Source of the DNA: Dichetophora obliterata
Taxonomy: Eukaryota; Arthropoda; Insecta; Diptera; Sciomyzidae
NCBI GenBank assembly: GCA_963920525.1
Contig: OY986438.1
Location: 47,834,288 to 47,898,287 of the forward strand
DNA length: 64,000 nt
Direction: 5' to 3'
In this document: one piece after another, positions 56,660 through 64,000 of the stretch
Layout of the letters: each line of letters opens with the position of its first letter
Numbering within the stretch: position 1 is the stretch's first letter
The notes under the pieces: model-generated
Told to the model about the DNA's origin: nothing
Databases searched by the model: none
What the model saw: the letters and a program-made list of their open reading frames with translations, nothing else
Made by a program: the position numbers and the translations under genes

Positions 56660-57261
56660 GTACTGCCTATTTATTTTGAAGTGAAAAGAGAGAGATCATA
56701 TGAAATCTCCCAACTTATTCTCTGAGTCTCTCTGAGCAACGTTGCCATAGGAATTCCTCGCAACAAACTTTAAGTCATAAATTTCACGCAACAAATAAAT
56801 AGATGTTGCCAGTGAAATTTCACGCTAACTAACAGAGTACTAGGCTTTAAGATGAAATGTTGTTTAAAACTGCATACTAATATTTTATAGTTAGTGCGAA
56901 AATTTTAGAAATTTAAGTTTAAAACCAAAAAACAGCAACATTTTTTAAAAAACTCCATTTTTTGACCCTCCTGTCCAAAAAAATAGTTGGAACCCCTCTT
57001 TTAAAGCCAAGAAAATAAAATGTGAACATTTTTCTTTCCAAATAAGATCGTTGGAATAACATATTTTTTAGTTAGTCACTCATTCTGGTTAGAAAGCACA
57101 AGTATTAATTTGAAGAATTACTTTTTTGGAAAAACCTTGAGCGACCTCTAAACCTTTTTCAAAAAATCTGAAAAAATTCTCAAAATTTGTTTTTGTGACG
57201 AACTTTCGAATTCCGCTTCAACCCCACAAAATTTTGACAAAAAATAAAAGTTTACGCCCTA

Positions 57262-57777
57262 GTATACAGGGGTGGGAAGAAAGTGAACTAGCTGCCTTAA
57301 GTTTTAACATATTTTATGATAGTTCTTTTTGAAACAACGCACAGTTTAATATATTGCCAATCTGGACTAACAAAATTCTAAATTAATGTATTAATTTTTC
57401 GAAAATGCAAAATAATGTGAATCAGTTTTTTGCCAGCACTTTCCATTGGTCTTAAACTTCTAACATAATGTATCATCAATTTTTATTCTTTTTGTTTACT
57501 TTTTAAATTTTAAATTTTGTTAATCGAAAACGGGCGCGTAGGCAGCGGGGTTTGGGGATTAAAACCCCCCAAAATGAACGAAATTTAACGAGCTTCGAAA
57601 GAAACACTCAGCACAACATGGCAGCCGTTGTTGATCAAAGTAAATCAAAAATAAAAATGCTAAATTTTGAACATTTATTGTTTAAAGACTATAATGTATA
57701 GACTTAAAACTTTTTACATTGAGGGAATATGTGTTAAAATTTAATGAAACTATGTTCATATTTTATTATTTTTTATT
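57262..57777. other. Intergenic before the LINE
   Basis: A+T-rich. At about 57529-57575 the sequence GGGCGCGTAGGCAGCGGGG, followed by GGGGATTAAAACCCCCC, recalls the G/C-rich terminus at 26887; no matching right end was found. Nothing else recognised. Confidence 0.4.
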
Positions 57778-60094
57778 ATGTTCATATTAAATGATCACTA
57801 TGGACGGGGTGAGGAGTGCTATACGCTCATTTGCTCTGTACAAAACATCAGGGATGGACGGTATATTCCCTGCTATGATGCAGTGGGGGGAAGATCTCAT
57901 TGCACCTAGGCTGTGGGGTATATTCGTTACTTGCCTAGTGACTGGGTATGTTCCGAGAGTCTGGAGAGAGGCGAAAGTTGTCTTTCTTCCGAAGCCTGGA
58001 AAAAAAGATTATGCGGAGGCGAAGTCGTTCAGACCGATCAGCCTAACATCTTTTCTCTTGAAAACGATGGAAAGAGTGATGGTTGACTGTCTTGAGAGCA
58101 CCTCGCTGATGCAAAATCCTCTGAGTAGATGCCAACATGCATATAGAGCAGGTAGGTCTACGGAGAGTGCTCTTTACGAATTGGTAAGAGTGACTGAAAA
58201 GGAGGTATTTTCAGGAGGCATTGCGATGGCCACATTTATGGACATCGAGGGTGCTTTCGACAAAATATGCTTTGGAAGGCTGCGGCAAGCCCTGACAGAA
58301 CGCAATGTAAGCCCAATGATAGCAAATTGGGTGGACAATATGCTCAAACACAGGGCTGTCAACATGCAGAATGGTAGAGTAAAGACTAGAGGTAGAGTAA
58401 GTAGAGGATGTCCCCAGGGCGGGGTGTTATCGCCAACCCTGTGGAACATAACTGTGGACTCACTACTGGTTAGACTGGATGAATCGGGCATACACACGAT
58501 AGGGTATGCAGATGACATTGCGTTGGTGGTCCGCGGCAAGTTCATTGACACCATCTCTGACATCATGAAGGGAGCACTCCGAATGGTGGAGGAGTGGTGT
58601 CGAGAACAAGGCCTTACCGTAAACGCAGGCAAGTCAGACAATATTCTCTTTACTAGAAAGAGGGTAGGCCTGAGTACAGAACCATTCAGACTTTGTGGAG
58701 CTGAAATCAACATGTCCACGAAAGTTAAATATCTAGGGGTAACCCTTGATAGCAAACTGAACTGGAACGAGCATGTAGAAGATAGGATTCAAAGAGCCAA
58801 GAGGGTTCTGTTTCAGTGCAGACGCGTTTGTGGTCTCAAATGGGGGCTAAACCCAGAGGCTATGAAATGGGCTTACAATATGATGGTTAGACCTGTCATC
58901 ACGTACGCTTCGGTGATTTGGTGGACAAAAGTCAGCCAGAAAACCATTAAGAAGAGACTGGACAGAGTCCAACGGCTGGCGTGTGTTGGAATAACAGGTG
59001 CAATACGCACCACTCCAACAAGCGCAATGGAGGTTCTGTTAGGTATGCTGCCGTTGGATTTAGAAATAAAGAAAACAGCGGCGCTGTCAGCCCTCAGGAT
59101 GTTGCGAAATGCTACGTGGCATGGGGCAACGGCCCTGCATGGTCATATTCGCATCCTTGATATTGTACAGAGAGATGTCAGGGAGGCGTTTATGCCTATG
59201 GATGGAAGGCAGAGAGTAAAAATAACAGAAAAATGTTATAAAACTCTTATAACGGATGGGGCCGTTTGTGAAGAAATCGCTGGTAGCGATATCAGTATAT
59301 TCACAGACGGCTCTCTGATGAATGGCCGGGCCGGGGCAAGAAAATTGTCATCGCTCTCGACAATCAGTCTGTGATTAGGTGTATGCAACGGACAGACATC
59401 ACTTCCAGGTTGGCCATAGAATGTCTTACAAAACTCAATAGGTGCGCCCAGACGAATGAGCTCACACTTATGTGGGTGAGAGGACACTCTGGCATCGAAC
59501 AGAATGAAGAAGCTGATTCTTTAGCAAGAGCAGGATCAGCAGAAGAATTCTGTGGACCAGAACCACGTATCGCCATAGGCGACAATATGGTGGCAGGCCT
59601 TATTAAACAATGGACGGACTCGGAACACAGTAAAAGGTGGGAAGAAGCTGTTAACTGCAGGCAATCAAAGGCGGCCGTGAAGTGGTCTCGTAGTGAGGCA
59701 GCAAAAGTTATCCGATACAATCGAAGGACTTTAAGCTGGCTTACTGCACTGGTCACAGGACACGGTCTCGGGAAGATGACTCTGACCGAGGACGATGCGT
59801 GTAGGTTATGCCTAGAGGAGCCGGAAACAGCAGCACACATTCTGTGCCAGTGTCCGGCGCTGGCAAGCATAAGATTGACCACTCTGGGACGCCCATTTAT
59901 TGGCGAAGCCGAGATTGGTCAACTAACCTATAAGGATATGCTTGAGGTGACAAAGGATGCTTACACGAGGAGCATGCTTACGTACGAGTACTCCGAGCAG
60001 TAGTACCCTTTGTCCAATGGGGGACGAAAAGGGACCCACTGTGGTCTGCTTCGGCAAATCCCCAACTTATTATATATATGTTCATATTAAATGA
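57778..60094 (+). mobile_element. 5'-truncated non-LTR retrotransposon (LINE) with 17 bp target duplication
   Basis: Direct repeats ATGTTCATATTAAATGA at 57778-57794 and 60078-60094 flank about 2.28 kb of LINE sequence. The endonuclease and ORF1 are missing (5' truncation). The 3' end is short TAT repeats rather than poly(A). RT plus an RNase H domain point to the I/LOA-like group, an inference. Confidence 0.85.
57795..60003 (+). pseudogene. LINE ORF2 remnant: reverse transcriptase, damaged RNase H, C-terminal Cys region
   Basis: The first frame (57791-59374) has RT motifs: KTSGMDGIFPAMMQ, VVFLPKPGKKD, RPISLTSF, MATFMDIEGAFDKI, GCPQGGVLSPTLWN, the catalytic YADD (about 58503) and KYLGVTLDSKLNW. 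RNase H begins with FTDGS, then an internal deletion near 59338 removes the helix with the catalytic Glu and shifts the frame. The end continues in the second frame (59371-60003) with HSGIEQNEEADSLAR and a Cys-His cluster CRLCLEEPETAAHILCQC. The apparent start ATG at 57791 belongs to the target duplication, so the frame is 5'-truncated. Not functional. Confidence 0.88.
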
Positions 60095-62586
60095 ATTTGT
60101 TTTTGCAGAATTTAGGCAAAAAGAGCTTAAAACCATTTTATTTAAGTTAAACTCAGATGTTTGTATAGTTCAATTTAAAACAGTTTTTATTCAAAACAAT
60201 GTTTTTAAATATATTTTTATAGTAAACATTAACAGTTTAAAAACATTTGCTAAAAAAACTTTAAAACAAAAACTTTATATTGAATTCAAAACATAATTTT
60301 AAAATTATGTTCTTAAATTAAAAACAATAAAATTAAACCGCCATTTTTTCGATGCAATTTATTAATTTTTTCGAGTTTTCGACGTCACATTCGTAATAAG
60401 CGACCCCTGGGACCCCTCGAATAACATTTTTTAACTCCATTCGATGAAGTTTACGTTTTATTGCGGCTTAAAATATTAAAATATTTCAAATATTAAAGTA
60501 ATAAATTAGTTTTTATTTCATCTAATGTTCACTATTTGTAAAAACAATTTAAAAAATATTTTCACACAATCAAGTGAAAAATCGAGATTGTTTTCAGCTT
60601 GGTCTCAATTGTCGGGCAATTATTGTCAAAGATTCTACTGCACATAATTTTTCAATTCAATCTCAGATAGCGACATATTTTTTGTTAGTGCAACGAAATA
60701 ATAAAAAAAAAATTAAAAAAAAGTGAGGAGTTATAGTTGAAAATTTAATAAGCTTATTTTAAATTTTATTTTGAAGAAACGCAAAAGCGTTAAATTTATA
60801 TTTTAAAATTTTTTGTTTAACTTTAAAGTATGTTTTTATTCTCAGTGTAAATAATAAAAAAATATTTTAAAATCGCCTGTTGCTGGCATGATATCTAACT
60901 TTGATGTTAATAATGGGTCATATAACTGAAATTTTTGCAAAAGCTTAATATTTTTACCTCAAAATAAAAACCTCAAACTCCGGATTCGGTTTTCTAAACA
61001 ATAAACTAATCTAAGCACAAAACTTGAGCCAAATCGGAGACGGTCAGTGCAACTTATATTACACTTCAATGTGAAATGGGCGACATATTGAAAACAATTT
61101 GTTCCTACTTTGACGAAATATGCTTAATGCACATTTTTTTTATAACATAATGTGGTTAAAAAATTGATTTAATTGTTTTTAAAAATTTTGAATGAAATAC
61201 AAAAGGCACTCTATTGAATTTTAAAACGTGATGATTTTTTCTGTGTATATATTGATTTTGATCAAAGTTTTAGATTTCGGCATTTGATATTCGAGATCCC
61301 CAAATGCCAAAATTTTAAAGTAATGGCTGCCAAAGTTTTAAAATTTTAAAGCTGTATTAAAACCAGATACCGTTAATAACTCTTTATCTTTATTTCGGCG
61401 TTTTCGCAAAACAAACTGCATCTTATTTTTTTTTTCCTTTTTTGATTTATAAAATAGTAGTCCAAACGTAATTTTTATTCATACTTAAAATATTCAAAAA
61501 CCCTCAAACGCTTAGAAGACAACACCAAGCCGAAATCATAATTATTATTACAGACAAGGGTTACAAAACAGTTGTAATGTATAAAAAATGTAAGGAAAAA
61601 AATTCAATAATAATTGGAAAATAAATATTGTAAATTTTATGATTGAAAAAATATACATTACCTGATTAAACCAGATCGAAAAAAATTATATTAGAAAATG
61701 ACGATTATCGTACGATGACTTTTTATTTAAATATTAATCTTTACTGTCCTTAATTAGAGATATTTGCTAAATTTTTAAATACTCAAATTATATAATAAGA
61801 TTATTTAATATAAAACGTTATGATCTTTTTATATTTCAGAAAAGTTCAACATTTATTTCAGAATGAAACAAAAATATTTCAAAGTATTAAATATTATTTT
61901 AAACATAAAAATATAAACGTTGACAGGTTGAACAAAAAAAAAAACAAACAACATTAAGTTATCTTTTAAAAATTTAAAAAGAAAACAAAGCTTCACATTT
62001 AAATAAATAAGTTAGCCATGGGCGTCCACAGGTGGCAGTGATTTTTGTTAAAATATTTTCAATTAAATCAAAAAGTCGTAAGCTACAGTTAAAAAATTTT
62101 ACGGGAGAGTAAAAAAACTATCTAAATTTTAATTGTAATTGTATATTGCGCTCAAACTTAGGGATTTTAGAAATTTTTTACGAAAAACATCGTTTTTATT
62201 TGTAGGAGTGTAGAATTTAGCGGGAACATGTATTTTGATAAAGTGCGTCAATAATCAATCAAAAAGTTGATTTTGAATTTATTGTAACTTAAGGCTTTCT
62301 TGATTTTATATGACGATACGTGTTGTACTCGTCGCAGTGATAAGTTACGATACCATTTCATTTACCCTTGTTTCACAGGCACTTTTCAATAGGTATTCTT
62401 ACACTCAAAAAATTTTGTGTGTAAATATTACTAATGACTGCGTCCATTCTATGAATTTTATTCGTAGTTTTCAGTCACGAATAGAATTCGTAGATTGGAC
62501 GTAGTTTGGTACATTTTACAAAAATTTTAATCGTATTCGTAAAAAAAAACAAATGTATATTGTACGAATAAATTTGTTACATTTAC
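60095..62586. other. Intergenic, A+T-rich
   Basis: No gene or bounded element recognised in 2.5 kb. Short frames (for example 60078-60296, 62310-62504) have no family features and A+T-driven composition. At 62402 a start CACTCAAAAAAT-like word resembles the MITE end at 11856, but no partner end was found. Confidence 0.5.
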
Positions 62587-63245
62587 CAGAGCTGTAAAAG
62601 ATTTGATCAATTAGATATTATCTCCAAAAAAGTGAATCAGTAAATAACGAAATAAGAATGCATTCAATGAATGCAAAATTGATTTATAAATAAAATTTTT
62701 AATTCACATTCATTTTCAAAAAATTATTAATTATTTATTTCAATTATTCATTTTCGTTATTCAGAATAATGAATAATTTTTTATTCATTTGATTATTCAC
62801 TTGTTATTCATTATTAATTTTTTATACATTTTTTATTTATGGCTAAGGACTAAAATTAATAAAAAATGAATAAAGAATAACAAATGAATAATGAATAAAA
62901 AATTAAAAGTGAATAAAAAATGAATCATAAATAACAAAAGAAAAATGAATAAAAAATTAATAACGAATAAAAAATGAATAAGGAATAAAAAAGAGTAATT
63001 GAAAATTCTGAAATTCTTTGTGAATAGCATTCGTTGTGAAATCATTCAAATGAATAATAAAAATTATTCATTATTCTGAATAACGAAAATCAATAAATAA
63101 ATTGAATAATAAATCATTTTTGTAAAAATTAATGTGAATTAAAAATTTTATTTATAAATCAATTTTGCATTCATTGAATGCATTCTTATGTAGTTATTCA
63201 GTTGTACTTCAAATTCTAAATATGAATGCCGATTTTACAGCTCTG
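62587..63245. mobile_element. hAT-like foldback MITE, 659 bp, 8 bp target duplication
   Basis: Ends CAGAGCTGTAAAAG and TTTTACAGCTCTG, flanked by ACATTTAC at 62579-62586 and 63246-63253. Arms of about 200 bp (GCATTCAATGAATGC, TTATTCAGAATAATGAATAA) surround a centre of GAATAAAAAATGAAT repeats. CAGAG ends and an 8 bp duplication fit hAT. Non-coding. Confidence 0.8.
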
Positions 63246-63253
63246 ACATTTAC

Positions 63254-64000
63254 TAATAACAAAAAAAAAAATACATTCTATCTGAGTTGGGTTTTGAACA
63301 AAGGTTTTTTAGCTTACGGCTACTCTACTGAAAGAGTAGACTACGGCCACCTTGCAATCATGCATTTTCTTACATTCGGTAATTGTTCAATAAACCAGGC
63401 TGAAAGATTTCGATTGTAAATTTTTTAAACTCAACTAATACTAAATAGTACGAAGCCATTAGTAAATACTACGAATGCAATGGAAAAAATTACGATGTTA
63501 TTCTTACGAGAAATTCAGGAATGATAAGGAATGATATCCCTGTAAGTCGAAAATTATTTTTGGAAGCAACAGAAGGTAAGGGGCATTTAAGCCAATAACG
63601 CATATTTCGATTTATTTCGATTTATTTGTTTAAATTAAGAATTAGTACAGTAAGATTTTAACTGGTCTTTTAGCGTTCAACAGTTAAAAAACATTAATAG
63701 TCAACAGAAAACGACGAGAATAAAACTTAAAACTTGTAAATATAATTATAATTATGCAAAACAAACCAATTTGGAGAAATAAAAGAATTACAGTTAATTT
63801 CACAACTTAACTAAATATAAGCTTATCATACCTTAACAAAATAAGGAATGAGGAAAGGCAGTAATTAAAACATTAAAGAAGAGAAAGGAGAAGAGGGTTA
63901 AAGTGTAGAAGAATTAAAGGTTAGAAAAATAGGACATGATTGATGGCTTAAATTTGTTCGTGCTGGTTATGGTTTTAATGTTTAGAGGAAGTGTGTTCCA
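63254..64000. other. Intergenic to window end
   Basis: No gene recognised. It contains a short palindrome TACTCTACTGAAAGAGTA (63320-63337). Purine-rich stretch at 63840-63930. The 84-codon frame ending at 63419 begins in the MITE and is not credible. Confidence 0.4.

Larger units (their letters stand above)
55187..56840. mobile_element. TIR element with GTACTCTGTT ends, nested, TA-flanked
   Basis: Begins GTACTCTGTTCAGTTTCATG and ends AACTAACAGAGTAC, with TA on each side. Subterminal TTTCATGTGAAATTCCAC / GTGAAATTTCACGC motifs are inverted. Contains three further insertions (55359-56029, about 56038-56197, 56216-56659). Its own remaining sequence is non-coding. Confidence 0.65.
54022..57259. 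mobile_element. TA-flanked foldback, 3.2 kb, containing nested elements
   Basis: Ends GGGTGTAAACTTTT and AAAAGTTTACGCCC, flanked by TA. The left arm (54022 to about 54700) is matched by an inverted right arm that is split: 54928-55186 and 56843-57259. The arms share GGACAGGAGGGT / ACCCTCCTGTCC and ACTTTAGTTAAAGGTAAAAT words. The element at 55187-56840 interrupts the right arm. Non-coding. Confidence 0.75.

Noticed and set aside
58174..59882. Long minus-strand frames over the LINE
   Set aside because: Antisense shadows of RT and RNase H coding sequence.
62833..63045. Phe/Leu-rich 70-codon minus-strand frame as a membrane peptide
   Set aside because: Product of GAATAAAAAATGAAT repeats in the centre of a MITE.

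Overview
The window is nuclear DNA of a higher fly (Diptera, Cyclorrhapha; a tephritid-like genome is my guess). The evidence is the spliced Rpn10 gene with Drosophila-like sequence, the mitochondrial rRNA copy in insect order, the insect tRNA-Lys-primed LTR retrotransposons and the strong A+T bias. Only three ordinary host genes can be supported: an intronless myotrophin/V-1 gene (14846-15193, +), the seven-exon proteasome ubiquitin-receptor gene Rpn10 (15716-17375, -), convergent with it, and a three-exon trypsin-fold gene (50159-51157, +) whose catalytic serine is replaced by tyrosine. Nearly everything else is mobile-element sequence, much of it nested.

Region by region. 1-10187: left-truncated copy (element 1, minus strand) of a very large Ty3/Gypsy-type retrotransposon, with partial pol, gag, a 2.6 kb leader, a tRNA-Lys primer site and a 5.3 kb LTR that carries a host-derived MARVEL-domain coding fragment. 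It interrupts an older gag fragment (10188-11061). 11.4-14.1 kb: THAP-domain remnant and TIR/foldback elements. 14.8-17.4 kb: the two host genes. 17.5-24 kb: inverted-repeat elements, including one with interleaved arms. 24.4-25.3 kb: nuclear copy of mitochondrial 12S-tRNA-Val-16S. 25.7-31.3 kb: large inverted-repeat element. 31626-49277: a complete 17.65 kb retrotransposon (element 2, plus strand) with 5.08 and 4.80 kb LTRs, flanked by a 4 bp duplication CCTT, inserted in a minisatellite. 50-51.2 kb: the serine protease homolog. 53-57.3 kb: TAA- and TA-flanked elements, then a four-layer nest of elements. 57.8-60.1 kb: 5'-truncated LINE with a 17 bp target duplication. 60.1-64 kb: A+T-rich DNA with one hAT-like MITE.

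The most unusual material is the large retrotransposon family. Its pol frame lies in the same frame as gag behind one UGA followed by CUA. The first pol-frame ATG comes after the protease active site, so Pol seems to need stop-codon readthrough. Its LTRs are exceptionally long and contain an A+T-rich 60 bp-type minisatellite. The two LTRs of element 2 are nearly identical over the first 2.1 kb and clearly diverged after that. One copy has taken up a host four-transmembrane gene fragment. The leader contains repeated modules, each with a GTAAGT donor-like motif, and a long-range stem conserved in both copies. All coordinates and motifs were read by eye. Family names rest on motif recognition, not on database searches.
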